Below are positions 9,981 through 17,446 of a stretch of DNA of 30,058 nucleotides, piece after piece. Origin of the DNA: a virus. The notes under the pieces were generated by a model that saw nothing but the letters and a program-made list of their open reading frames with translations, was not told where the DNA came from and did not search any database. Both the position numbers and the translations under genes were made by a program. The DNA lies in IMG/VR virus record IMGVR_UViG_3300005265_000121, positions 1 through 30,058 of that record; one strand, written 5' to 3'. Position 1 is the stretch's first letter, and each line of letters opens with the position of its first letter.

Positions 9981-12800
9981 GTGATGTCGGCCAGAAACGC
10001 GATAGAGCCACTGCAAAAAATGTTTTTGTTCGATATTGCCGAGGTCGACAAAGTTTTAAAGTTTGTGAAAAGAGATTCGATCAGCGCAGTAACCATCCCG
10101 GCAACACAATTAATGGCAAAAACATTCGGCAATGATGAAAAATTAGATATTGTTGAATCAACATTTATAAATGAAGTTGAGTTTCCGGTAGAAATTACAG
10201 TTAAATTCTTACACTTCGGAAGAAATTATACCCAAAGCGCACAGAATTATAAAATATATTTTTCTGATACAAAAAATAAGATAGATGTCAACTTGCCAAT
10301 CGTAATGGACGCCACCACCGCATTGCAAACGGCTCAAAAATTGTTGTTATCAAGAAGAAGCGCAAACGTAAGGTATGTACTTTCAAGCTATGCAAAAAAT
10401 ATTTTCCTGGCACCTGCCGATCCAATTATCGTTGATTCTAAACGAAGCCGCATTACCCAAATGAGCATCTCCGGCGGTCTGTTGAAAATACAATCTGAAT
10501 CAGAGCAAGACGCGTCTTCGTACACATCATCGCTAACCACATCTTCCGGGGACTTTGAACTTGAACTGCCATCCACCGTAAGCCCCACCAGCCTCGTTTT
10601 TCTTGACACGCCGGTTTTTTATGAGATCGACTCAAATGCAGGATTCTATGTCGCCGCATATGGGCTTGCGTCGGCCTGGCCGGGGTGTGTGGTTTATTAT
10701 TCATCAGATGGCGGCGGGACCTGGAACCAAATCCAAACGATTACATCCGATGCGTCTGCCGGTGTTACGACGACAAAATTGCAGGCAGGCGGAACCGCTG
10801 TAATCGACGGAGAAAACACGCTTACCGTCAGAATGTATTCAGGTACGCTTTCAAGCATCACCCAGGCGGCGATGTTAAATGGTTCAAATGGCGCGGCTGT
10901 CGGGGCTCATGGACGCTGGGAAATAATTCAGTTTCAAAATGCGACATTAAATGCAGACGGGACATATACGATCGACACGCTTTTACGTGGCAGAAAAGGC
11001 ACCGCCTGGGCAATCGAAACGCATCAAACCGGAGATCTGTTTGTTCTGCTTGACAGCAATATTGCAAGAATTCCGCTTGGAAGTTCAGAAATAAACCAGG
11101 AGGAAACTTATCGAGCGGTTTCATTCGGGCAATCAATCCACGATGTATCCGACATAAGTTTTACCAATACGGCAATTGGATTGAAATGCTATTCTCCTTG
11201 CCACCTAAATGGACTGCGCAACTCATCAAATGATATAAACATCACGTGGACCAGGCGCGATCGTGTCTATGGAGAATCCGAATGGGCGGATTTTTCTGTT
11301 GCTACAAAAAATGCAGAAGACTCCGAATTGTATGACATTGAATTTTTTGATCAGGATACCATCGTAAGGACTGTTTCTGATTTAACAGATCCGCAATACA
11401 CGTATACCGCAGCCATGCAAATTGCCGACTTCGGAGCAGTCGTGGAATACGTCGTAATTAAGGTCTATCAGAAATCTACTGTCGTCGGTCGTGGATATCC
11501 TGCCACAGCCACGGTAGGCGCAACGAATACGAAGCGCACAATTACTCCCGGAGACTCAAAGCTGCTGCTCACCTCTGATAGTGTGTCGACAACAACCCGG
11601 CAATCAGTAAGTCCGAATGATTCAAAAATAAGTTTGGTGGCATATAACTGCGAGCTTGGAAAATTAAGCCTACAAAATTCCAAGATAACATTGACTTCAG
11701 ACAGTGTGGCATCCTGGCTTACCGATTGGCAGTACAGGAAAAAATTTACAATCGACAGTTCAAAAATAGATTCAAGCTTGTCTGATTTTCCAGTAGCACT
11801 GCTGCTAAGTACATCGGCTGGTACAAATGATGAAGATCTCACGGCAATCTTTACAGAAATTGCTGACTCTGACAGAAAGAAAATCGCGGTTACGACTTCC
11901 GATGGGACCACGCAATGTTATGTCGAAATCGAAAAATGGGATTCAACGAATAAAAAAGCTGCGTTGCATGTAAAGGTCCCGACGATATCATCCAGTGCGA
12001 ACACAGAACTCTATCTATATTATGACTCAGGACATGCTGATAACACGACATATGTCGGCAATACTGGAGATAGCGTCGTCCAGAATGTATGGGACAATAA
12101 CTTTAAAGCCGTTTATCATATGGCTCAAGATCCGAGTAACGGTTCTGGAGCAATCAAAGATTCTACATCTAATGGCAATAATGGAACATCAGCTGGCACT
12201 ATGACATCAACAGATCTTGTTGATGGTCAATCTGGAAAGGCAATTGAATTTGATGGTATAGACGATTACATAAATTGCGGTAGTGATTCTAGTATTGATA
12301 ATATCACAACATTTTCAATAGAAGCTGTTTTCAATATGAATGGATGGGGTGAAAGTTCCTGGGGTAGAATAATACAAAAAGCAAATGTAAATAATGACGG
12401 ATTTAGTATCTTTGTTGACGGAGACTCAGGACAAGAATTATTATCCATTCTTGCACCATGGACAACAGCAAATGGTAAATGGTCTACACCTGCCAGTAGT
12501 TTTTCATTGTCTACTTGGTATCATGTCGCAATTTGTTATAATAGCTCATCTACGGCAAATGATGCAATTATTTATAAAAATGGCACATCCCTTTCTATCA
12601 CAGAAAATAGTACTCCAGCTGGTTCATTTGCAAATGACTCGGCAAATGATATGTGGATCGGTGCTCGTAATAATTCTGGATCAGATCGTGAATTTGATGG
12701 TAAAATATGTGAAATTCGTATTTCAGCTATCATCCGATCTTCATCATGGATAAAAGCAACATATTATACATTATTCGACAATTTAGGAGAGTGGGGATAA
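9981..12800 (+). CDS. Tail-tip protein copy 2, C-terminal part with DUF2341 and LamG domains
   Basis: This is the rest of the second tail-tip protein. It opens at a GTG inside the conserved Phage-tail_3 region (MSARNAIEPLQKMFLFDIAEVDK), and no ribosome binding site precedes the GTG. The homologous frame reads back without a stop to at least 9921, so this start is probably an artefact of a frameshift near 9937. Residues about 1-510 follow copy 1, including LLRGRKGTAW. A linker with repeated TSDSV segments follows. Then comes a DUF2341 domain from about 577 (WQYRKKFTIDSSKI), and from about 715 a LamG/concanavalin-like domain (GKAIEFDGIDDYINCG, WYHVAICYN). The C-terminus thus differs completely from the discoidin-like end of copy 1, which points to a different surface ligand (inference). 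Confidence 0.82.
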   Translation: MMSARNAIEPLQKMFLFDIAEVDKVLKFVKRDSISAVTIPATQLMAKTFGNDEKLDIVESTFINEVEFPVEITVKFLHFGRNYTQSAQNYKIYFSDTKNKIDVNLPIVMDATTALQTAQKLLLSRRSANVRYVLSSYAKNIFLAPADPIIVDSKRSRITQMSISGGLLKIQSESEQDASSYTSSLTTSSGDFELELPSTVSPTSLVFLDTPVFYEIDSNAGFYVAAYGLASAWPGCVVYYSSDGGGTWNQIQTITSDASAGVTTTKLQAGGTAVIDGENTLTVRMYSGTLSSITQAAMLNGSNGAAVGAHGRWEIIQFQNATLNADGTYTIDTLLRGRKGTAWAIETHQTGDLFVLLDSNIARIPLGSSEINQEETYRAVSFGQSIHDVSDISFTNTAIGLKCYSPCHLNGLRNSSNDINITWTRRDRVYGESEWADFSVATKNAEDSELYDIEFFDQDTIVRTVSDLTDPQYTYTAAMQIADFGAVVEYVVIKVYQKSTVVGRGYPATATVGATNTKRTITPGDSKLLLTSDSVSTTTRQSVSPNDSKISLVAYNCELGKLSLQNSKITLTSDSVASWLTDWQYRKKFTIDSSKIDSSLSDFPVALLLSTSAGTNDEDLTAIFTEIADSDRKKIAVTTSDGTTQCYVEIEKWDSTNKKAALHVKVPTISSSANTELYLYYDSGHADNTTYVGNTGDSVVQNVWDNNFKAVYHMAQDPSNGSGAIKDSTSNGNNGTSAGTMTSTDLVDGQSGKAIEFDGIDDYINCGSDSSIDNITTFSIEAVFNMNGWGESSWGRIIQKANVNNDGFSIFVDGDSGQELLSILAPWTTANGKWSTPASSFSLSTWYHVAICYNSSSTANDAIIYKNGTSLSITENSTPAGSFANDSANDMWIGARNNSGSDREFDGKICEIRISAIIRSSSWIKATYYTLFDNLGEWG

Positions 12801-12804
12801 GCGC

Positions 12805-12833
12805 TTGCGATAAAATCAAAAATATATTAATAT
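12805..12833 (+). promoter_or_regulatory. Weak candidate sigma-70 promoter before DUF2793 gene
   Basis: TTGCGA (12805-12810) and TAATAT (12828-12833) are separated by 17 bases in the short intergenic stretch between the tail-tip gene and the DUF2793 gene. Each box matches 4 of 6 consensus positions, in AT-rich sequence where chance matches are common. Confidence 0.25.
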
Positions 12834-12853
12834 TGGAAAAATAGGAGAAAAAA

Positions 12854-13717
12854 ATGTCAACCCCAATTTTATCCCTCGATGAGCTTGTCGAAGCCCAGGC
12901 AAGCAAATACGTAACACACAATACCGCGCTGCGTCAAATCGAAGCATTTACAATCCGCGTATTGGACCGCAACTCCAGTGGACCTCCAGGCAGTCCATCC
13001 GATGGGGATGCTTATATTGTAGATTCAGCGACAGGCAACTGGTCATCTTTTTCTGTCAATGACATTGCCGCCTATATCGGTTCGACCTGGTATGCGGTTA
13101 CTCCGAAAGAGGGGATGCGGGTGTGGGTCAATGACGAAGATTCCCTGTACGTATATTATTCTTCGGCATGGAACGTCCTTGCGTCTTCGGGTGCCTCTCA
13201 CACGCAATTGCATTCAATGACCAGCACCAGTGACCACCAGGCTGGCAACAACAAGCTTTTTTATTCCGATGGATCAGCGCATGTGCAAGAGCTCTCGCTT
13301 GCAGCGGCATACAAAATTTTAAGATCCGCAGGAACCACATCCGCGCCGGTTTTTGGCACGGCTGACATCATGCTAGCGTCTGTAACCGCGGATATGCAAA
13401 ATGGAGACAGCAAGACAGACGTATTCACAGTGCCCACCGGGTTGTCAATGGTGGTCACAAAAGTCGTCATCAGAAATCCATCCGGCAGTCTGGCCGGTGG
13501 CACCGACTATGACCTTGGCGATGGGGCCAGTGCCGACACCTGGAAGCAAACCGTTGATCTTTCATCCATGACAGCCACGACAGATTATTTTATAATCACC
13601 AATGATAACACGAAAATAACCGTCTTTGATGCTGGAGATGTGTTTGGCATCATTCCGGTTACGGGGGCAACGGCAGACACCACGGCCACTGTTGAATTAT
13701 TCGGCTACCTGTTCTAA
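12854..13717 (+). CDS. DUF2793 tail-associated protein
   Basis: A 287-residue protein with an N-terminal DUF2793 domain. It has GPPGSPSDGDAYIVDSATGN, then WYAVTPKEGMRVWVNDED and a YYSSAWNVL ending, the spaced Trp/Gly pattern of that family. DUF2793 occurs in tail fibre and tail-tip regions of proteobacterial phages, and its function is not known. The C-terminal 120 residues look like a separate beta-sandwich (GTDYDLGDGASADTWKQ onward), possibly for trimer or ligand contacts. The gene has a good ribosome binding site (AGGAGAA, 7 bases before ATG). It ends 10 bases before the hydrolase gene and seems to close the tail module. Confidence 0.85.
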   Translation: MSTPILSLDELVEAQASKYVTHNTALRQIEAFTIRVLDRNSSGPPGSPSDGDAYIVDSATGNWSSFSVNDIAAYIGSTWYAVTPKEGMRVWVNDEDSLYVYYSSAWNVLASSGASHTQLHSMTSTSDHQAGNNKLFYSDGSAHVQELSLAAAYKILRSAGTTSAPVFGTADIMLASVTADMQNGDSKTDVFTVPTGLSMVVTKVVIRNPSGSLAGGTDYDLGDGASADTWKQTVDLSSMTATTDYFIITNDNTKITVFDAGDVFGIIPVTGATADTTATVELFGYLF

Positions 13718-13727
13718 AGGGGGCAAT

Positions 13728-14342
13728 ATGTTTACAATTACAGATGTACTCGCACTGTGTGAACCAGGGGATATCGGGTTGACAAAAAATCCAAACGGAA
13801 TCGGCAAGCTGATTAATTTCGGCCAAGGTCTTGAAGACGGAACCGGAAAAAGTACGTATGGACACACCTTTGTATTTGCCATTTCAGATACGCATGAATT
13901 TAATGTCAACGGCATGATCTATGAATCCGTAATGCGGATTTCAAAAAATCACATCAGAAAATATCACCAAAAAGAAATGTGCATCATCAGGCATAAAGGT
14001 GTCGACAGTGCTGCATATTTCAATGGTGAAAAAGAATTGCTTGACAATATCGGCCAAATATATCCTGTCCATCGATTGTTGTTTCATGGATTTGATATGA
14101 TAAACGCATGGATAAAACGAAAATTTTCAGACAAACCTTTAAAATTCAGGTACATGAAATTTATGCCGTTGGACTGGCCGGTATGCTCTGAATATGCCAC
14201 CCAATTCCTACTGGCAGCGGGGCTTGAAACTGGATTTAACAAACAGGGTTGGCGTGGAATCAATCCGGATGATTTTGATGACGTTCGTAAGCGTCGTTCG
14301 GATCTTTATACGACAATCCTGGAAGGGACATTTGTTGTATGA
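13728..14342 (+). CDS. Permuted papain-like (YiiX/NlpC-type) hydrolase, candidate lysis enzyme
   Basis: A 204-residue protein with the layout of circularly permuted NlpC/P60 (papain-like) enzymes. The catalytic His comes first (YGHTFVFA, His46) and the Cys later (WPVCSEYATQ, Cys153). Near the N-terminus EPGDIGLT is the typical 'GD' strand of this fold, followed by a YESV motif near residue 68. The frame could open at 13626, but the AAGGGGG site at 13717-13723 sits just before the ATG at 13728, so that start is preferred. The position before a run of small membrane proteins suggests a cell-wall amidase or endopeptidase for lysis. A role on the virion or on lipids, which other permuted papain-fold enzymes have, is also possible. 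Confidence 0.72.
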   Translation: MFTITDVLALCEPGDIGLTKNPNGIGKLINFGQGLEDGTGKSTYGHTFVFAISDTHEFNVNGMIYESVMRISKNHIRKYHQKEMCIIRHKGVDSAAYFNGEKELLDNIGQIYPVHRLLFHGFDMINAWIKRKFSDKPLKFRYMKFMPLDWPVCSEYATQFLLAAGLETGFNKQGWRGINPDDFDDVRKRRSDLYTTILEGTFVV

Positions 14343-14560
14343 CAATTCCAATTGAAAATCCGACCGTTATTGAGCTGTTCAAGTTCGCTCCGGCTGTAAT
14401 TGCACTTATGGGAGTTGTCTATCTATTATATAGACTGCTTGTTAAAAAAGAGGAAACTTTAAAATCGCTTATAAAAGGCACTCAAAGCGATATCGAAAGG
14501 CAAGCGAAGATGATAACACTGCTTGAAATACTCGTAAACAGAAGCCGCTCCAGGGGGTAA
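14339..14560 (+). CDS. Small single-span membrane protein, lysis cassette
   Basis: A 73-residue protein with one hydrophobic segment (about residues 14-34, APAVIALMGVVYLLYRLL), then a basic and charged helical tail. The start overlaps the hydrolase stop (ATGA), so translation is probably coupled. I do not recognise a family. Size, topology and position fit a holin-like or antiholin-like protein or an inner-membrane spanin lacking the usual long coil. The assignment rests on context only. Confidence 0.7.
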   Translation: MTIPIENPTVIELFKFAPAVIALMGVVYLLYRLLVKKEETLKSLIKGTQSDIERQAKMITLLEILVNRSRSRG

Positions 14561-14569
14561 AATGAGGTT

Positions 14570-14770
14570 TTGGAAAAAACTTTCACGATTAAAGGCATTG
14601 CCGCTGAAACCGTCATCAGCCAAGCCCAACAGCAGCGAATGATGCTTGACAAAAGGCTTAATGAAGTCACCAAGGCGACACTAAACGGCGAAACAGAACT
14701 GTTTCAGGACATATTCGCAAAAGATCCAGAATGTGCTTTGCGGATGATCAAGGAATGTGACGTTAAATAA
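14570..14770 (+). CDS. Small hypothetical protein with uncertain start
   Basis: A 66-residue soluble, charged protein with no family I recognise. This frame opens with TTG at 14570. A better ribosome binding site (AGGGGG at 14552-14556) instead serves an ATG at 14562, which is in another frame and gives only 26 residues, ending at 14640. The two frames meet at a run of six A's. The 66-residue frame is kept because its stop shares a base with the next ATG (TAATG), the junction style of this operon. Confidence 0.5.
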   Translation: MEKTFTIKGIAAETVISQAQQQRMMLDKRLNEVTKATLNGETELFQDIFAKDPECALRMIKECDVK

Positions 14771-15138
14771 TGTCAATATTTCTTATTGATCATCAAACGT
14801 TTCTGATTATAATTGCGATCTGCGTGAATATCTATGGATTCGGCCTTTTCTTGTGGTGGTGGATAAAAATCGGAGCGGCCACCGAGGTTTATATTTACGT
14901 AACGCTTTTATTCCTCGCGTCTGCTTTTATGGGAGCAATTGGATTATATGCAAATGCCTTATACAACTCAGATATTGCTGCCTATTACAAATTAATGGAA
15001 TCCGAATTGTGGTCATGGAGCTTCGTTCCTGCAGTTGCCATAAAATTTTTGATAATTATCAGAATGATGGTAAAAGTATATCGAAGTCGTTTGTATGACA
15101 TAAACGCACGGCCAGATAGGAGGGATTCAAAAAAATGA
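14770..15138 (+). CDS. Three-span membrane protein, holin candidate
   Basis: 122 residues with three hydrophobic segments, at about 8-32 (FLIIIAICVNIYGFGLFLWW), 38-62 and 85-100, and a strongly basic C-terminus. It lies between two other small membrane genes downstream of a candidate cell-wall hydrolase, so a holin or pore role in timed lysis is plausible. There is no specific family match. Its end overlaps the next gene by 4 bases. Confidence 0.68.
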   Translation: MSIFLIDHQTFLIIIAICVNIYGFGLFLWWWIKIGAATEVYIYVTLLFLASAFMGAIGLYANALYNSDIAAYYKLMESELWSWSFVPAVAIKFLIIIRMMVKVYRSRLYDINARPDRRDSKK

Positions 15139-15407
15139 AAAGAGGCATGTCTATCGGACAGATTATCCTGGCAACCGTCGTAACTGTTGGATTTATTTTT
15201 TTAACGTATCTTTATTTCACGATGAAATCGCATCCAGGCACACTGCCTCCGTTGCTCAAAGAGAACATTGGCTTGATGACCGGATGCTGGATTACGAATT
15301 TTACCACGCTTATCAACTGGTCATTCGGAAGCTCCAAAGGATCAGATGACAAAACGAAAGCCCTTCTTACTGCAATGTTAATCGAAAAACGGGGAGAAGT
15401 AAAATGA
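15135..15407 (+). CDS. Two-span holin-like protein
   Basis: A 90-residue protein with two hydrophobic segments, at about 7-28 and 43-62. After the second it reads WSFGSSKGSDDKTKALL. The FGSSKGS-then-KT pattern after the last span is common in phage holins, which makes this the best holin candidate in the window. It has a good AGGAGG ribosome binding site (15119-15124) inside the upstream gene. The start overlaps the upstream stop and its own stop overlaps the lipoprotein start. Confidence 0.72.
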   Translation: MKRGMSIGQIILATVVTVGFIFLTYLYFTMKSHPGTLPPLLKENIGLMTGCWITNFTTLINWSFGSSKGSDDKTKALLTAMLIEKRGEVK

Positions 15408-15820
15408 ACAAATTTTTGATTATTATTTTTATCGCTCTTTTCTCATTTGTCGGGTGCATGAATGGCAATAATACCAAACGCACTGCCTTGACCGATTTCA
15501 CTATTGAAACGATTGCAATGCAAATCGGTTATGAAGTCGCCAAATTGCCTTCAAACGTAGATCTTGCATTACGCAATGTTTACACCCTGGCAACTGAAGG
15601 TAAGCTTACCGTTGAAGGGATCAACGAAATCTCGGCTGCATTGAAGCAATATGTAAAAACAAATCCCATTCTGATCAACCGGTTCGTAAAATTAATAGAA
15701 CTTGCAGGAGGTCAGGTTTATAACGAAAATGTGGTCAGCATTGTAAACATAGACCCGGAGATTTTAAAAATTATTGCCAATGCATATGTCGAAGGATTCA
15801 ATCTCCGAAAAAACGAATGA
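15404..15820 (+). CDS. Lipoprotein, last gene of lysis cassette
   Basis: 138 residues starting with a signal peptide (MNKFLIIIFIALFSFVGC). Cys18 follows a lipobox-like FVG, so the mature protein should be lipid-anchored, most likely in the outer membrane of a Gram-negative host. The rest is mostly helical with no family I recognise. As a small lipoprotein at the end of a lysis-type cassette it might be an outer-membrane spanin, but at about 120 mature residues it lacks the Pro-rich character of many o-spanins. Its start overlaps the holin-like gene by 4 bases. A strong terminator follows 19 bases after the stop. Confidence 0.72.
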   Translation: MNKFLIIIFIALFSFVGCMNGNNTKRTALTDFTIETIAMQIGYEVAKLPSNVDLALRNVYTLATEGKLTVEGINEISAALKQYVKTNPILINRFVKLIELAGGQVYNENVVSIVNIDPEILKIIANAYVEGFNLRKNE

Positions 15821-15838
15821 TCTTTACTTGAATCAATT

Positions 15839-15865
15839 AAAGGGGTCGAAAGACCCCTTTTTTTT
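15839..15865 (+). terminator. Strong rho-independent terminator
   Basis: A 9-bp perfect stem, AAAGGGGTC (15839-15847) with GACCCCTTT (15852-15860), is closed by a GAAA tetraloop and followed by more T's, giving a run of eight. It ends the tail and lysis transcript. Confidence 0.95.
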
Positions 15866-15882
15866 ATTTGTATTTTTTCGAT

Positions 15883-16302
15883 ATGATTAAAATAACAAAA
15901 GGATATACGAAGTTTTCGATAAATTCGTTTACTTACGTCGGAACAGAAGACGACTTTGACGAAAAAGATATTGCCGCAATGGTAAAAAATGCGTCGCCAA
16001 TTACACGCACGGTATTTCAAGAACGTGTGACAATTCCTGTTTTAAGAAAACTTTTTCCGCAATATGTATGGGGGCGCACAAAAGCAAAGGTGTCTTTTAT
16101 TTCCGACTGGAAAAATATGTGCTATTCAAGCAAGCTGCGTGGAATCAAATGCGTATTTGTCGAAAATAAAAAACGATATATATTCATGGAACCGAATACA
16201 TTCAAAAAAACCAAAGCAAATTATATTTCAAACGCAAAACGCGAAGATATGGTTAAAGCACTTCGTGAAACTGCAAATCGAATCGAAAGAAAACAACTAT
16301 AA
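15883..16302 (+). CDS. Hypothetical basic protein
   Basis: 139 residues from the ATG at 15883. A TTG at 15868 would add five residues but lies just past the terminator T-run, so it is unlikely. The protein is basic, with a central WGRTKAKVSFISDWKNMCY and an FVENKKRYIFMEPNTF stretch, and no domain I recognise. There is no clear Shine-Dalgarno. The stop shares a base with the next ATG (TAATG), so it appears co-transcribed with the genes that follow. Confidence 0.65.
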   Translation: MIKITKGYTKFSINSFTYVGTEDDFDEKDIAAMVKNASPITRTVFQERVTIPVLRKLFPQYVWGRTKAKVSFISDWKNMCYSSKLRGIKCVFVENKKRYIFMEPNTFKKTKANYISNAKREDMVKALRETANRIERKQL

Positions 16303-16469
16303 TGAAAAAATTATATCTCGTTATCGTTCTCGGAGACGTTGAGCCAATTCTGGCCGGGCCGTTTGAAACCGAACAAATGCGTGATGATCATGCTGCGTTT
16401 CATGGAACCGGAAGGAGAGTAAAAAAATGGCGAAATTGCATGAACTTTTGGCAGTCGAAGCGGATTTGA
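16302..16469 (+). CDS. Small hypothetical protein, 55 aa
   Basis: A 55-residue frame starting at the ATG that shares a base with the upstream TAA. It begins MKKLYLVIVLGDVEPILAGP, and a FETEQMRDDHAAFH segment follows. This looks like the short strand-helix proteins ('GPF...' then 'RD..A') common in phage accessory regions. It overlaps the start of the following gene by 43 bases. That gene's ribosome binding site lies inside this frame. Coding status rests on the coupled start and the residue pattern. Confidence 0.55.
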   Translation: MKKLYLVIVLGDVEPILAGPFETEQMRDDHAAFHGTGRRVKKWRNCMNFWQSKRI

Positions 16470-17170
16470 AGTCAACTTACAACGCAATCTTACTGGAAAC
16501 CGCAAAGGTTTTCAAACACAAGGGCGAGCTGTTTACCGGATTTGTCAGAACCTTGAAATGGTTCGATGACAATGCGCCTGAAGCCCCTGAAGAACGCAAG
16601 GCGCTTTCCACGACAGTCCCACGTCGGTTGGATTACCAGAACGAACACGTCGTGCGTTATCTGGATGCGGTATTTCAGAAAGAGCTGGCCAATCAACAGG
16701 CAAAAGCCGACATCATCGTGGATGGTAAAACCCTTGCCGAAAATGTACCGGCCACATATCTGCTGGGACTTGAAACCAAGCTCAAACAACTCAAAAGCGT
16801 TTACCTGGAAATCCCGACACTGCCGCCGGGCATTTCATGGAAAATTGACGACACCCAAGGCAAGGATGTCTTCATCACACAGTTTCCGGAGGAAACCTAC
16901 AAAACCGAAAAGAAGTTCAAGGTTCAAGTGCTTTATGAAGCAACCAAAGAACACCCGGCCCAGGTCGAAAAAATCCCGGAAACGGAAAACGTCGGCAAAT
17001 ACACCCGTTACACCTGGAGCGGGGCAATCACAGCTGCCGAAAAATCCAAGCTCATCGGCAGGATCGACAAGCTGCTGCGGGCCGTGAAAAAAGCCAGGCA
17101 GCGTGCCAACAATGTGGACGTCAAAAAAGACGTCATCGGCAAAAAACTCATTGACTACATCAATGGGTAA
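16427..17170 (+). CDS. Uncharacterised conserved protein, DUF7873-like
   Basis: A 247-residue soluble protein that I recognise from memory as a widespread uncharacterised family (name DUF7873), seen in phages and in actinobacterial and other genomes. Hallmarks are the opening MAKLHELLAVEADLKSTYN, the block AKADIIVDGKTLAENVPATY near residue 95, LPTLPP-like text near 125, KEHPAQVEK near 180 and a final YING. No catalytic motif is visible, and no function is established that I know of. The start is fixed by AAGGAGAG, 8 bases before ATG. The gene is visibly richer in G and C than its neighbours, which suggests a different origin. The stop abuts the permuted tRNA locus. Confidence 0.8.
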   Translation: MAKLHELLAVEADLKSTYNAILLETAKVFKHKGELFTGFVRTLKWFDDNAPEAPEERKALSTTVPRRLDYQNEHVVRYLDAVFQKELANQQAKADIIVDGKTLAENVPATYLLGLETKLKQLKSVYLEIPTLPPGISWKIDDTQGKDVFITQFPEETYKTEKKFKVQVLYEATKEHPAQVEKIPETENVGKYTRYTWSGAITAAEKSKLIGRIDKLLRAVKKARQRANNVDVKKDVIGKKLIDYING

Positions 17171-17180
17171 TCGTATAAAA
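17170..17180 (+). repeat. Direct repeat, left copy (11 bp)
   Basis: ATCGTATAAAA occurs here, starting at the last base of the upstream stop codon, and again at 17447-17457 just inside the sequence that follows the tRNA 5' half. The copies are 277 bp apart and bracket the 3' half and most of the 5' half of the permuted tRNA. Confidence 0.75.
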
Positions 17181-17285
17181 GTTTTGGGTAAAATTAAGCT
17201 TTATCATTGATGTCACATCAAAGCCGCCCGACCCGATGAAGCGCATGCGTGGAGGGAAAAACTGCGCGGCATACTCGTAAGCTTT

Positions 17286-17314
17286 TTGACCCAATAGCTT
17301 TAGGTCGTTAAAAG
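17286..17314 (+). promoter_or_regulatory. Weak candidate promoter for the permuted tRNA transcript
   Basis: TTGACC (17286-17291, 5/6 consensus) lies 17 bases before TAAAAG (17309-17314, weak). Initiation would fall near 17321, just upstream of the helix that embraces the tRNA halves. Only the -35 box is convincing. Confidence 0.3.
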
Positions 17315-17331
17315 TCAGAAAATCTGTGACA

Positions 17332-17444
17332 ATTTCATCCTTTGGTCGTCGGTTCGATTCCGATCCCGAACGCCAATCAAAGCTCATAATGAAACATTAT
17401 GATTTTTGATTTACGTTCGGGTAGCTCAGCGGTAGAGCAAAAGG
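17332..17444 (+). tRNA. Circularly permuted tRNA gene, 3' half before 5' half (possible tRNA-Glu UUC)
   Basis: The 3' half (17332-17375) comes first. It consists of anticodon loop ATTTCAT, stem CCTTT (17339-17343), variable GGTC, T arm GTCGG-TTCGATT-CCGAT, acceptor strand CCCGAAC (17365-17371), discriminator G and CCA. The 5' half (17415-17444) follows 39 bases later, with acceptor GTTCGGG (17415-17421), TA, D arm GCTC-AGCGGTA-GAGC, A26 and anticodon stem AAAGG (17440-17444). The acceptor pairs 7/7 and the anticodon stem 5/5. Joined 17444 to 17332 they give exactly 30 + 44 = 74 nt with U33 and A37 in place and anticodon UUC (17334-17336). Discriminator G suits tRNA-Glu, though the D arm is not typical for Glu. 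The true joint, and so the anticodon, is inferred. A pair of decayed tandem tRNAs is the main alternative. Confidence 0.72.
17375..17411 (+). repeat. Hairpin linking CCA end to 5' end of the permuted tRNA
   Basis: AATCAAA (17375-17381) pairs with TTTGATT (17405-17411), and CATAATG (17385-17391) with CATTATG (17395-17401) across an AAA loop. Between them are a G-U pair, one mismatch and a T-A pair. It stacks almost directly on the acceptor stem (G72-C414 also pair), so the CCA end and 5' end would have to be freed by processing enzymes such as RNase P and 3' nucleases. Confidence 0.8.
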
Positions 17445-17446
17445 GC

